A DNA stretch of 64,000 bases, from NCBI GenBank assembly GCA_025526935.1, contig JAHLKD010000024.1, forward strand, positions 372,001 to 436,000. The letters run 5' to 3'. Within the stretch, counting starts at the first letter, position 1; each line of letters begins with the position of its first letter. Origin of the DNA: Cladochytrium replicatum (lineage: Eukaryota; Chytridiomycota; Chytridiomycetes; Cladochytriales; Cladochytriaceae). The notes below the pieces were generated by a model, which saw only the letters and a program-made list of their open reading frames with translations, was not told the DNA's origin and made no database searches. The position numbers and the translations under genes are program-made. Shown in pieces: positions 34,240 to 45,402 of this stretch.

Positions 34240-34980
34240 TCACTTCGCTTTCTCTGAAGTCGCATTGATCCTACTTCTTCTTCGCCCCTTAATCCAAAGC
34301 GTAAGCCCAATGCAGCCAGACACCGTCAGCGTCAAAACTATTCGCAACGGCGTGTACCACCTCGGCACCAGACTCATCTTTGCCGAAAGGACGTCCGCCA
34401 CCAGCAACGCATTGAACCCAGCAAGCTGAGCGTAACCCGACACATCCCAGTCCCCACCTCCAAGAACCGACGGGAGCGCAAAGAATGCAATCAAACTCGG
34501 GGCGGTGGAGAGGGCGTAGCGGATTCCGTTGGGGACCGGAGAGAGCTGAGTCTGCGCGCGCGGGGTCAAGTTCGTCATGGCGGTACCCCAGTGCACAGCA
34601 CCCATAAAGGAAAGGATAACCGCGCCGTAGCCAGCCTGGATCTCCTGGAGCAGGAACACCGATTCCGGATGGACGATGCTGCCCAGCGTTGTGCCGATGA
34701 AGGGAAGTAATCCTGTTGATAAAACGCAAAGGTTTTAATTGATTTTGAGATCCCTAGCCGGATGCTTACCACTCAGGCCGAGGTACTTTGGTGCTGGAGG
34801 AACGTCATCTAAAACTTTTGTAGCCCATGCGAATCGAGGTAACTTGATGGTTTTAAACGGGTTCTGTCGTGGAATGAGTGTGCTCTGCGGTCTCCATGGC
34901 ACGACTTGCGGTCTGACCAGAATAGGCCGTGCTGCCAGCCGGATGATACTCCCTCCAGATAGCATCACAGCCACTGTCAC
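34240..34980 (-). CDS. DUF3429-like mitochondrial inner-membrane protein
   Basis: Two exons (34770-34980 and 34240-34712) give 227 residues. The basic N-terminus (RLAARPILVRPQVVPWRPQS) looks like a mitochondrial targeting sequence. Then come APKYLGLSGLLPFIGTTLGS, YGAVILSFMGAVHWGTAMTN, YALSTAPSLIAFFALPSVLG, GFNALLVADVL and VLTLTVSGCIGLTLWI, about four membrane segments. The GAVILSFLG-x-x-HWG pattern is the DUF3429 (TMEM69-like) signature. The function of the family is not known to me. Confidence 0.75.
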
Positions 34981-35030
34981 ACGTGACCACGGATTTGAAT
35001 GCGGTGTTCTTTGGAACGGCAGATCACGAA

Positions 35031-35495
35031 ATGAGCAACACAGTGAACGTCACGCTCACCCGTCTCTACGCCCCTCTGATCCCACCATCATTTCAGCCGG
35101 CAGGATACGTGAAACTGAATGATCCCGTCTCTCCATCCCACTCTGCTAACGGTGATCCCAACCTGAACGAGCCTCACCCGTTGGACGCGCCGATTCCCAT
35201 GGAATCAACCGCCACGTTGATCGGAGATGAATTCACTGTGCGAGGCAACAAGTTTAGCAAGTTTGAGGCGTTGGAAGTCGGAGAAGAAGTTGCGCAGTGG
35301 CGCTATCGACCTCGGATCATGAACGTTTGGGTGATCGTCGCGGTCGTGGTGACCGGAGCGTGCTTGGTGCTGCTCATGGGACTTGCAGTCGCGCTTTCGA
35401 CTTCGAAGGACTCGGAGGCAGATGACTTGTGGAAGGGGCTGACAGGATTCATTCCGGGTGGATCAGATGGCGACATGCCAGGAAGTGACGATTGA
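35031..35495 (+). CDS. Small single-pass membrane protein, family unknown
   Basis: 154 residues from the first ATG (MSNTVNVTLTRLYAP). The frame is open further upstream to 34983 without ATG. One strong hydrophobic segment at about residues 96-122 (NVWVIVAVVVTGACLVLLMG) follows a polar N-terminal part and precedes an acidic tail. Its start is only 50 bp from the divergent start of the DUF3429-like gene. I do not recognise a family. Confidence 0.6.
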   Translation: MSNTVNVTLTRLYAPLIPPSFQPAGYVKLNDPVSPSHSANGDPNLNEPHPLDAPIPMESTATLIGDEFTVRGNKFSKFEALEVGEEVAQWRYRPRIMNVWVIVAVVVTGACLVLLMGLAVALSTSKDSEADDLWKGLTGFIPGGSDGDMPGSDD

Positions 35496-35817
35496 GCATA
35501 TCGGATGGTTTGTTTCATTTAGTTGGAGATTGCAATTTTGGACGTCGGTTTGGAAAGTGATTAAAAATAGCACTTTAATAAGAGAATCAACATAAATATG
35601 GTTTGAACACCAAATAAATGTCCAACACACTTTCTCATTCGATCAGTTGCTTCAAAACTCCATTGGGCTCGGTGCAATAACCATCCAAGAGCAATCGAAT
35701 TAGAAAGCGGTCACATCGAACATATCTGATGGCGACAACCTGAAGAATTCTTCCTCCTTTGCGTCAACTTCGTAAAATGGCCTCCAGACAGAGCCAGCCC
35801 CGGTGTCCTATCTCTCC
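35496..35817. other. 3' UTR/spacer
   Basis: 322 bp between converging frames. A/T-rich with AATAAA-like strings near 35577 and 35612. No gene seen. Confidence 0.4.
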
Positions 35818-36310
35818 TTACTGGACTGGGTGATGATATACTTTGACTCGAACCTCTCCGGTATCTCGAATCGACCAGCACACCACTCCATTTATGTTTC
35901 CATGCGGATCCTTAATTGCTCGATTCGATCGGCTCCCGTTGTTAATGAAGAATGTTTCCGTTGACACACCGATCAACGCCGAAAGAACCATCTCGTCAAC
36001 CGGAAGGTACTCTTCTAACGAAAGATCAGAAGATTTGATAGTGTTCCCAACCCGCTCCAATGTGGTTAAATCTTTCAAACCTGATCCGTTGCACAGCAGT
36101 GTCATTTCAATGGCACCAAAAAAATGCGGTCTTTTTGAGATCAGACGCTGTTTTAGCTCACGGACCGTCATCAGAGCATAAAGGTTTCTTTCTTGGTTCG
36201 TTTGTGCTCCAGGTACCGCTCGAAGAGAGGGAACAAGTTCTGATGATCAAGGATTCGAGTACCGCTGGCTTCGATTTCTCGCTTCAGACTTTCGTAGTTG
36301 CCAGCAATAT
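35818..36310 (-). CDS. Unidentified protein, two overlapping frames, possibly broken
   Basis: The lower part (35818-36171) encodes 117 residues beginning MTVRELKQRL and ending VKVYHHPVQ, with a beta-rich look (DTGEVRVKVYHH). Just upstream, in another frame, about 35 residues read ESLKREIEASGTRILDHQNL followed by FPLFERYLEHKRTKKE, and stop where the lower frame starts. The two look like parts of one protein joined by a frameshift or an unseen intron. Family unknown. It could be a relic. Confidence 0.35.
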
Positions 36311-36346
36311 CGCAAGAGACGTATCAGAATAACGATTGAAACGGTT

Positions 36347-37430
36347 TTGTTGGAAGCCGACCGACCCTGGGAAACGTGTGACTGCCTTTTTTGGTTTGCA
36401 CCTGCAGTTTGGAGTGTGACGCAAAACCAGAATTATTGGTTCGACCAAGTTGTTTTGGAGAAGTTGAGATCTCTGTCGCTTCCTTTCATTGACCACATAT
36501 ATTGCTACGCAGCAACGATTGAAAATTTACATGTGAAGGGGTACGATGGCTACACACGGACGATTCACTCCGGAAACCACCTCTTCTCAGATAAGCTGCC
36601 AGACAATCCTATGCTGGTGGAAAGTTATAGGGAATGAGCATTGGATGAAATCGTTTTCTGCATATGGAGATCCAGCTGCAGCCTGTTGCGCGACAATCGC
36701 AGAGCTCCAGAATTCTTTGGTGAATACGAACATGATTAATTGAAGTAAAAATATCTTGCTTTTTTCAATAACAACCCGTGGATTTTCAATTCTCAGAGAC
36801 ACTTTGCTATGTACATACACGTTCAATGTTTCTGGTCCCTTGTAGGATGCCATGCTTTCAAGCTTGTCCGCACGTACAATGATCTTTACAATCACAATTA
36901 GTCCCCGAACCACCGCACGCACAGGCCTCAAAATGATACACATTACGTTAAACACCAGATAATGATAAGAATATAATCACCTCGTTGTGAACCACTTCGG
37001 TTTCTGTCCGACTTGTTGCTCTTCGGCTGACTTATACTTTGGGTGGCAGCTGGGGCACGTACATGATGACGCTGAAGCGCAGACACATAATCCTTTATCT
37101 ACTGAAGGTCATCAGTTGATGCAAATGCCGCAGTTCTTCAACTACCGTCCAAACAAGAGCAGTGGATCTGTGCGCAAGTATCCATCATGGTTGCTGTAGG
37201 AGTACTCATATCGGTATCTGAAGTCAATCACTTCACCTCCCAGCATCCCCCTTTATGTTTATTTTAGAACATGATGAAATGTCTCAATGTCTCCCACATG
37301 CAGCTGATCGGGGACCCTTGATTGGTGATGGTGTTGCAGAACTGAGATAAATATATATTTGTAAAGTACCAGGACTTTGAGCGAGCAAAACAGGTGAAGA
37401 CAAAGCTTCACGGATGCAAAACTTATTTTG
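36347..37430. other. Region with one plus-strand open frame, otherwise empty
   Basis: A 96-residue frame at 36347-36637 (+) ends HSGNHLFSDKLPDNPMLVES. A further fragment follows in the next frame (ALDEIVFCIWRSSCSLLRDN). No family is recognised and no splice sites improve it, so it is probably relic sequence. 36760-37430 shows nothing convincing. Confidence 0.25.
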
Positions 37431-38057
37431 AACTGTCGTGGAACCGCTGAAACCCGAACTCGGTAAGGTTTGAAGTTGGCACAAAGTTCTGCCGCTTCAG
37501 TGTTAAGTGGGCTGCCGATGTTGGGCTCTGGGAAATGATGGAACCGTCAGGAAATTGATTTTTGGAAGACAAACCATCTTACCTAACAAGCTCTGCAGAG
37601 AAATCAACACAGTCTGCACGCTGTTACCCGCGGACCATGTGTCCTAATAATGCATTCATTCAATCTGTCATCCACCATAGATCACTGATTGTAGCCGCAC
37701 ATTTAGAATATTCAGACAGATGTTTCCTTCCTGATCTACGTTAGGATGGAAGCATCCGGTTGATAGCTGGTGCGCTTTACGAGTAGTTTGACGAATCGCA
37801 GAGACAGTTTTGTAATTCAGCCCTTCAAAAGGAGTTCCAGTGGGATCTTCGATGGTTCCAACCCAGGTCAAGAGGTTGTCTGACTCTGGAAACGCGGTCC
37901 TCCTGGAACTGGCAACCTCTGTTTGCGAATCAGAGGTGAAATTGTAACTCAAACATAGGAATCGCGTTATTCACTTATAAATGGAAGGATTACTTCATGA
38001 AAAGGGTCTTTTAGGGATCTTGATATTACCATCAGCGACATGAGCTCGGACTTCAAC
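37430..38057 (-). pseudogene. UBE2C-like ubiquitin-conjugating enzyme, damaged
   Basis: Segments of a UBE2C/UbcH10-type E2 appear in order: RLKSELMSLM (exon 38030-38057), AFPESDNLLTWVGTIEDPTG and YK (about 37850-37940), CFHPNVDQEGNICLNILN with the catalytic cysteine (about 37690-37760), DTWSAGNSVQTVLISLQSLL (about 37580-37640), and EPNIGSPLNTEAAELC (about 37490-37530). Between YK and CFHPN the expected ~21 residues are replaced by a scrambled in-frame 18-residue stretch. It is explained by several small indels, because LSLRF, SNY and KAPAI are readable in other frames. The N-terminal exon is missing and a tandem repeat lies there instead. UBE2C works with the APC/C. This copy is probably dead. 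Confidence 0.7.
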
Positions 38058-38107
38058 CTACACACAAACCATGATCACAATTGAATTAGTTCGTAATCCC
38101 CAGATTG

Positions 38108-38208
38108 ACAAAAGCTAAAAAACGTTTTCGTGACAGAAGCTAAAAACGTTTTCGTGACAGAAGCTAAAAACGTTTTCGTGACAAAAGCGAAAAAAAAGTT
38201 TTCGTGAC
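38108..38208. repeat. Short tandem repeat, about 4 units of 23-25 bp
   Basis: Four successive copies of a unit like GCTAAAAACGTTTTCGTGAC, the last diverged (poly-A in place of the middle). It sits where the first exon of the UBE2C-like gene would be expected. Confidence 0.85.
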
Positions 38209-38493
38209 CCGCCTTTTGCTTCTGACGGCGGAGGTAGCAGGAACCTCGATGGTTGCAGTTGCATTTTGAGTTGAGCAGTGTGCTATTCCCAAAAGCGGAG
38301 AATTATTGAGCAAGAATTGAGAAGGTGCTATCGATGGTCGATGGTGCGGATCGACCCCAATTTTGCACAGTTCGACAAGTTAACAGTTCAGCGTTCTTTG
38401 CAATCGAGTCCACACACGTTCCAAATTTGGCAAGTTCTGTTTTAACCTCGCGAAGGAAGAAAATGGCCCCAGGGACACTTATACACTGGTGAG

Positions 38494-38683
38494 TCCTCAG
38501 CACAGTGCACAACAGATCATAAAAAGAAACCCCGTTGAGGTCAAACAATAGAGAGGGATTGAAACAATAACTTTGTGAGAATCATAATTCCTCAGCACAG
38601 TGCACAACAGATCATAAAAAGAAACCCCGTTGAGGTCAAACAATGGAGAGGGATTGAAACAATAAATTGTGAGAATGATAATT
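38494..38683. repeat. 95-bp direct tandem duplication
   Basis: Two nearly identical units start at 38494 and 38589 (both begin TCCTCAGCACAGTGC and contain CCGTTGAGGTCAAACAAT). Differences are a few single bases, so the duplication is fairly recent. Confidence 0.85.
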
Positions 38684-39794
38684 TCAGATGGTATCGTCAA
38701 AGGCTAGTGGACGGCAGTGGAAGTGCAACTGGCTAGCAAACGTTGGTGTTACATCACTAATTTCGGGGACCTACCGTCTCCATTGGCGAGGAACGGCTCC
38801 GAACCACCCCTACCTCAGGCGACGCCGAAGTCTACATGGACAGTTTTGTCTCCGGTCAGGAATCAAGCAAGCAGCCAAAGAATGATTGGGTTAACTTCAA
38901 AACCATTGATGTGCTTATTGCTGCCGACAAGGAGAAGTCCAATAAGGGGTTAAGGATTTTGTGTTTCAAAAGTATGTATCATATTGAAACTGATATGAAC
39001 CCCTCGAGAGAACGATCGTTCTCTGCAGAATACTGTATACCATATACCAACCCCTCAACGAGCGGGGAACTGCAACTGGCAAAATTGGAATCGAACCCCA
39101 AGATTGGTCCGTCAAAAAATCAATCTGCACGACCGCTCTTGCCAGGGTCATACATCGCTTCGCATGACACTTCCTTCATCTTTTGTAGGGCCGGATCATG
39201 TGCTGCCAAGTCGGGCCAACCTCCAGTTCGATCGGAAAAGCATAAGGTAAGTTGCACAGCACGCGAACGTCCGCCAGACCGCAACATGGGAATGTGCGTG
39301 AGGTCGAGACTCACGGAAGCATAAGAGAAAAGTTGGAAGTAGTGGGAGGGTGCGCTAGGACGTGGCAGCAGAGCTTGAGCACATGAGGAGAAGCGGACCA
39401 TCGTGGGATAAGGGTTCCATTGCTAGGGGCAGACCATCGTGGGATAGGGGTTCCATTGCTAGGGAAGCGCTTGCGTGGTGCTGGAATGTGCACGCACGCC
39501 TTGTTTTGAAAAAAAGCTCGTGGGGTAAGTTTACGTCCTCACAGTCATCATCCACGCACGTCTCACTTAATCAGTCAGATCATTTGGGAGCTGGGCTAGA
39601 GTTTGCAGAACAAGACCTGGACGAAAAGAATGTATTCGTGAAGAAAGAATATGTCACATTAATTCAAAATAGAGTAGAGAAATCTTATTCCATGTAATTT
39701 GTCTCCAAAGAACCAAACATACAGAATTAATGACGAAGCACAAAAATAACGAGCTGTACTGCTCGCATTTCAAGAATATGGATTTGTACATTAT
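38684..39794. other. Uncertain open frames and a small repeat
   Basis: An open frame at 38836-39324 (+) begins MDSFVSGQESSKQPKNDWVN and another at 38688-38885 overlaps it. Neither shows a domain. At 39397-39460 a ~32-bp unit (CCATCGTGGGATAGGGGTTC) is repeated twice. I do not support a gene here. Confidence 0.3.
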
Positions 39795-40569
39795 TTATGC
39801 GGCGGTCCTTTTCTTGGCTGTAAATACAAAGATGTCTTCCGACTGATATGTGGGATCCATGTCTTCCTCCTTTACATTCCGAAACGCAAATGACTTGCCC
39901 CATCTTTGGAAGAACGGTATCTCTGTCGCAAACTCTCTTCGCTCATATGTGAGATACACCTGCGTTGAAGGAATTGTCAAACCTTCCATGGTCGAAACCA
40001 GGGGATCAAACAACTCAGGCCAATGAACACAATCGCTACATAGAACGACGTCGAATGGTCCCGATCGTACGAGCTCTGCCGTTGTCGAAAGAGCGTTTTT
40101 CCAGTCCAATTCTACCGCTCTCAGTGGTATCTCTCCACCGTTTCGCTGGACAAAGGTCTTGCGAAAAACATCCACATTTCGCTGGAGCAAGGGCAGAATC
40201 GACGCTTTGTCCGTAAGGACCACCTCATCCAGTGGAACCCCGTAGTGCATTGCCATGCGTGCGAAAATCAAAGCAAGAATACCGGTTCCGCTCCCAAGCT
40301 CCACAGCGCGCAGGCCTCTACCGTCAGGCGGGGTCGGGAAGTTTGATCTTTTATATTCGAAGAACTTGCCAAGCACGAGAGCGGAATCCCAAACTAAAAG
40401 CCAAAGCAACTCTATAAAGAGTTTGTATGAAGAAGTTAGGAGCTGACAAACCTGTTGCCCCGATTCCGCCTTTATCTACACCGGTAGGATCCTGCCCCAC
40501 CGTCAGCACGCCCTCCGCCTTCGAAAACTCGTATTCGTACGGCACCGCAAGTGCGTTCATCATCATCAT
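39795..40569 (-). CDS. METTL21-like (family 16) protein-lysine methyltransferase
   Basis: Two exons (40452-40569 and 39795-40393) splice in phase to 238 residues. Family features: VWDSALVLGKF before motif I; AVELGSGTGILALIFAR (SAM-binding motif I); VVLTDKASILPLLQRNV (acidic loop); ELDWKN; FDVVLCSDCVHWPELFDPL (post-motif I and the substrate-side motif); and VYLTYERRE. These enzymes methylate lysines of translation factors or chaperones. The exact substrate is not evident. Four consecutive ATG codons stand at the start (40558-40569), so the exact start is ambiguous. The divergent MUL1-like gene starts only about 14 bp away. Confidence 0.85.
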
Positions 40570-40583
40570 CTACTGCGCCATCC

Positions 40584-41912
40584 ATGATGATGGATCTGCT
40601 CATCTCAGGGGGCGTTTCGGCAGTGGTTTTGGCCATTTTCTTGCTGGAGCGGAGAGACCACAAGGTGCTGACATCGGCAGTCGAGTTCAACGGTCAATCG
40701 AGCCTAGAAAATGGATCGTACGTTTGGGTGAACGGTATCGCCGTTCCAGGGACAAATTCTCAAGCACTGGAGGTGGGAATTGCACGGGACGTGAAAGCTG
40801 TCATTACAGAAGAAACAACATCGATTCACGTTTCGAGATGGTCTGCTTTCTGGAACTACTGGGTGGACTCCGAAAATCAAGTGGCAAGAGTATTGAGAGG
40901 AGTCCCCTTTGTGCTCATTCCGAACCCCGAGAAGTTGGCGTCGAAGATGGCTTCGGCGAAAGGAGGCGTGAGTGGAAACATAGTTCCGGAGGTTGTCGCC
41001 GGTTTTGGCCTACAGTCAACACCTATCGTCTTCGTTCCTGAGTTAACCAGCAACCCAACTGAACTCGATTTGACTACAATTTCCGACACTTATGCCCCAT
41101 CGGGAACTGCCACGGTGGGCCAATTTGCTCTCGACATGCTTACGGGAGAACGACAGGTGAGGCTAGGTTGGTAATTGTCGAGCAATCATCTCTGAAATCT
41201 TTACCAGCTGGGTGTTCGAACAGTTTTTCGTGCTCTTCCCGTTGGATCTCAAGTCACAATCCTCGGACAGCTAAACAAAATCCCACCAACGCCCGCACCA
41301 ATTTCTGTTCCAGCTCCCATCCCTACAACCATCCCAGTCTCCATCACCGACGTTCCAACGATCCCAACTGACATGCCCACCCTCCCAGAACCAATGGCAA
41401 TCGCAGATGCCACTGCTGCTGTCACAACCATCGTAGCTGCCGCACCCACTGCCACTGCAGTTGCACCGCTCCCTATGATCTCTCGCCCGATCAAGTCGGA
41501 GATGCCATTTATAATTACTCGCAAATCATACGCGGATCTGATACACGAGTCCGCCTTCTCTGCACGTGTGTGGTGGTATGTGTTCTGTGCTTCCGTCTCA
41601 GTTTTTGGGTTCTTTGTGGGACGGCGAGCGTACCGGTACTACAAGCAGCAGTGGGTTGCCCGCCGCGTCAAGCAGCTACGTGGCGCAAAGAAAGACGACC
41701 CGAAGAGCAAGTCTGGACCCACGACGGGCCTCAATGCAACTAGAGATGGGATCCCGGAGAGCGAAATGTGTTCTATCTGCTTGTCACGAAGGAGAGACAC
41801 TCTACTTTTGGAGTGCTCACACTTCTTCTTTTGTAATGAGTGCTCACTGCAGCTTACTAACTGCCCCGTCTGCCGAGCACACATTGTTCGGAGGGTCAAA
41901 ATGTACATTTAA
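40584..41912 (+). CDS. MUL1: MUL1-like mitochondrial RING E3 ubiquitin ligase
   Basis: Two exons (40584-41156 and 41208-41912) splice in phase 0 to 425 residues. Architecture: N-terminal membrane segment (LLISGGVSAVVLAIFLL), a GIDE/BAM-type domain (SYVWVNGIAVPG, SFGLQST-like core, LTGERQLGVRTVFRALPVG), a Pro/Ala-rich linker, a second membrane segment (VWWYVFCASVSVFGFFVG), then a C-terminal C3HC4 RING (CSICLSRRRDTLLLECSH, CNEC, CPVCRAHI) ending VKMYI. This is the layout of MUL1/MAPL, an outer-mitochondrial-membrane ligase acting in mitochondrial dynamics and quality control. Three ATGs stand in a row at 40584-40592. Confidence 0.85.
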
Positions 41913-41936
41913 TAAACTCATGTGGATAGCGATGAC

Positions 41937-43201
41937 TCATTCGTCGTTTTCCCCATCCATATACCATGCCCATTTCGACTGTTTTGCAAGTTTGCAGACG
42001 CTCTGATTCAGCATCGCTGGTTTGTTCGCCACATCTGGCCAGATTGATTCGGTTTGTGACCGTATGTCTGGCTGGTGAGACGGTTCTTGAGATTGCGACT
42101 CGGCAGATGTTTCTCTGTGGTCATTTTCAACACTTTCTCCATCCATGTACCACGCCAATTTTAAGTGTTTGGCTTCCTTCGAAAAATTCTGACTTCTTAA
42201 AGCCGGGAGCTTCTTGTCCAAATTACCCAAATGTGACTCGATTTGTGCTTTTCCGTGAAAGAGATTTTGATATCGCTCCTCAGAGAGCGAATCGATGGAA
42301 GATTCTATGGCGATAACCTGGGAATCCTGGTTGCTTGCATTTCTCCCTCGTACCGGTATGCTTTCCGCTTTATTCTGGTTAGCAGCAGCACCACCGTGCA
42401 ACTGTTTCTTCTGTTGATCTCTCAACGGCATCGCGGCAATGCCTAGCACTCTTTTCCTGTTGGTTGGCGGGATATTGCCGAGATGTTCGCTCGGTCCCAT
42501 CTTCGTGGACCTTGATGCAGCATGAAAACCGGATGCATTCGCCCCAGACTCTAAAGACAGATCTTTTACCGTCGTCTGATAATTAACTCAAAGCCAATAT
42601 GGGAATGATCGGATGTACCTTCTGTTGCATTCTTTCGTTTTCGACCAGATTGGCTTTTCGGCGCACCAGCGACTGACTGACTTTCCTCCAGAAACCCTCC
42701 TTCATACTCTTCTTCCTGATAAGCTGCACACATGGTCTTCAGAATATGCCGCTTTGCATTGTCCTCGTCGCTATTCGACGAATTGCTGTTGGTTGGGCGA
42801 ATCCATGTTCTCTGTAAGTCAGGGGGAGTTATTTGTGGGTATGCCTTGACTTTTTATTCAATCAGAGTTTGATTGGTGATGGATTACAATCTTCCGCACA
42901 AACCTTTGGGTTTGATGTTCGGCACATGCGATGTGCTGACGGTTGGAGAGTTGAGATCGTCACTGTTCCACCGTTTATCGTTCAAAGCTTGAACCCTTGC
43001 TCGACATTCGGATGCAACGCAAGAGGAGAAGAATATGTTCTGCAATTGTTGTTTTGTGCCACACACAACGCACATCCACATCTGGACTTTTTTCTCCTGT
43101 TTCCTGGATGAGTTCCGGTGCATATTTTGACACTGCTATTTTACCTGTTGGATGGAATGTAGATTGCAATCGCAGCATCGAACTACCCAGTAGTTCGGCA
43201 T
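41937..43201 (-). CDS. MRNIP: MRNIP homologue (MRN complex-interacting protein)
   Basis: Exon 1 (43145-43201) encodes MPNYWVVRCCDCNLHSIQQ. Exon 2 (42904-43096) continues EKKVQMWMCVVCGTKQQLQN and CRARVQALNDKRW, matching the MRNIP N-terminal zinc motif with two CxxC pairs (compare WTCKACGEKQS and DCRRHVQKLN of human MRNIP). Downstream coding-like segments at about 42610-42790 (SNSSNSDEDNAKRHILKTMC) and 41937-42560 (ending AWYMDGENDE, with two WAWYMDGE/LAWYMDGE copies) belong to the same gene. I could not find a fully in-phase splice between exon 2 and the next segment, so the middle boundaries are uncertain. MRNIP promotes MRN-dependent DNA damage signalling. Confidence 0.7.
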
Positions 43202-44306
43202 TGAGGAATCGAAACTACCTGATTAGGCAAATGAGGAAATGATATTTGAAATGTTGTCGTTTTTAAACAGAATATTAATTAATGCATTCGGGAGATAGCC
43301 TCACCATCATGAGGCGGTGAAAAGGACAACCATCCATCTCCTTCAAACTTTAATAAAGCTGGTGATGCTGGCGCACGTTCGAGGACTAACACCACACATA
43401 ATCTTCCCAAACAGCACAACCGGACATGTTGACATAAGAAAGGGGGAAGGTGTAGAATGTGAGAGGTTTTGGATGTGGTAATCGATCATCGGCATTGGTT
43501 AAGATGACTCCGTGGCACCGGACCGGATGGTTTCTGTTGAGGAATGGCAAATATAAGGGAAAAAATTGAGACACTCAAAGCAAACTGTAAAGCAAAGTGT
43601 GTCGGCTAAAAGAGCACAGGGACCCACGCAACCCAAGTAATTTTTCACGGCGGCTGCGTTCTCAGCCCCTCTCGCGCGTGGCCTCGGCGATGAGAGGCAC
43701 AGAGCGGGCATTCGGGTTGGGGTTGTCGCAGAGATGACGACTGTGGGGAGTCGTTCTGGAGAAACGTAGTTAAACTGGTTTACGACGAGTCTGTGGTTGA
43801 CATCAATTACATTGTCCGTGTTGCCGCTGATTTTCGAACGTCACCTGGTTCCAGGGAAAAGAATTCTGCATAAGAATATAATCTAATTTCTTAAAGTTGG
43901 TATCAGCAGAGGAATAAAATAATGATGTGCTCCAGCCCACCAAGGGCTGCAAGCATATATAAGTGAGCTTCCCCCACTTGTTTCCTACATCCTTTTTCAG
44001 TATGGTTGTATTCTCGTGGGTCAAAATGGCTGGCTTGGAATTTTCTGAGTGTCCAACCCACTCGTTTTGACCACTAGAATATGAGTGATTTTGCCAAACT
44101 TTCTTTTCAACAGGTCTGGCGAAGCAGCAGTGGGGTAATCATTTCCTTAATCCAGATAAGCAAAGATGTTTCCTTATTTCGGAAAATGAACCGGACGAAT
44201 CGAAGAGACGCTTAAACACACCAAACGCTTCTGCATATTTGTTGACAAGCTTGATCGTTGCGATAAACAGGCAGCATTCTGAGAAGGATCCAACACCTCT
44301 ATTTCG
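43202..44306. other. Spacer with an unassigned coding-like stretch
   Basis: About 1.1 kb. At 43704-43870 (+) one frame reads SGHSGWGCRRDDDCGESFWR and then NVVKLVYDESVVDINYIVRV before a stop. It looks protein-like but has no start or family. The rest holds the promoter side of the next gene. No RNA gene seen. Confidence 0.3.
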
Positions 44307-45402
44307 TTGAAAAACCATTTCTCACTTCATCACAAGCCGCTCCATCCTCTCAACAAAGAGCTCCCGATAAACTTTGTGCTTGTTGTGCTTCTTGTGTATC
44401 TCCTGCCTTCTTTGGCTGCAGAACAAATACCGTTTCAAAACGCGCTGATTCCACCATCATCAATCTTACAGAAGCAAACTTCCGCTCCTTCAACAAACTC
44501 TGAAGACGAATATCTAATCAAATTTAATGCGAACTGGTGTGGATACTGCCGCTCATTTGCACCTGAATTCGATAACTCGGCCGATAAAGTGAAAAGTGAT
44601 TACTGCACGCGAAACTTGCCAAGGTTCATATCGATGTGCGATCGTGACAGCGCGCTTCTTTGTGAGCAGGTGTGCCTTGTAGTAGAGTGTTTTGAGGCAG
44701 AAATTACATCAGCGGAGCTCGGGTGATATGTTTGCTTACTTACCGATAGGTCCACAGTCGGCAGCGTATATTCGAGCATAAATACTGTGGATGTCAGAAC
44801 ATGTTGGGGATAACACGTCGAACCATACCGCTAGTCTCCCGTCAAGCATTTTCAGGATCGTGAGGCTCAACTGTTAGCTGGCATGTTTGTTTCATCCCAA
44901 CATACGCTCCCCAGCTTGTACCTGATCAAAGGCACGCAAGTTCGTTGCGTCACTATTCCGGCGCGCACCGTCGCGGAATTGTTTGGGTTTCTTGAAGAGA
45001 AGTGGAAAGATCTACCGGCATGGAGTGAGTGGACATGCCCATTCTCATTACTGTCGCAAGTCTTTCGTATGATGGGGTTAATTGCGGCACCAATTTTATG
45101 TACTCACCTAGCCCTGCACTACTCTTCTTTTTGAGGATGAATTTCATGATTCTGGTATCATTTTCCAAAAATACTTTTGGATCCATGTTCCAAAGCTGGC
45201 GGTTTCGGATTTGCGTAAGTTTAGATCACGCCGAGCTTAATTCACACTTTTTAAATCATTAGAGCGACTCAACCTACGCTCTGAGTCACTTACCAACTTT
45301 TATCCGCTGCCCGTTCTCCTTGGAATTCTAAGTGTTGTATTGTTCGCGGGGTTTTACGTCACAATCAAGGACAATGTCGCTGAGAAGGGAAGGAGTGGAT
45401 AA
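44307..45402 (+). CDS. TMX-like thioredoxin-related membrane protein, partly scrambled
   Basis: Exon 1 (44307-44669) has a signal peptide (FVLVVLLVYLLPSLAAEQIP) and a thioredoxin active site WCGYC in IKFNANWCGYCRSFAPEF. Exon 2 (44856-45024) gives LAGMFVSSQHTLPSLYLIKG and FLEEKWKDLPAW. The last exon (from about 45262) ends with NFYPLPVLLGILSVVLFAGF, a membrane segment, and VAEKGRSG before TAA at 45400-45402. The piece between (around 45130-45220, EDEFHDSGIIFQKYFW) fits by phase at its 3' side, but its 5' splice is unresolved. Residues after KVKSD are out of register: AKLAKVHIDV is readable in another frame, and the original frame returns at CDRDSALLCEQ. Such proteins are ER disulfide oxidoreductases. 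Confidence 0.6.
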
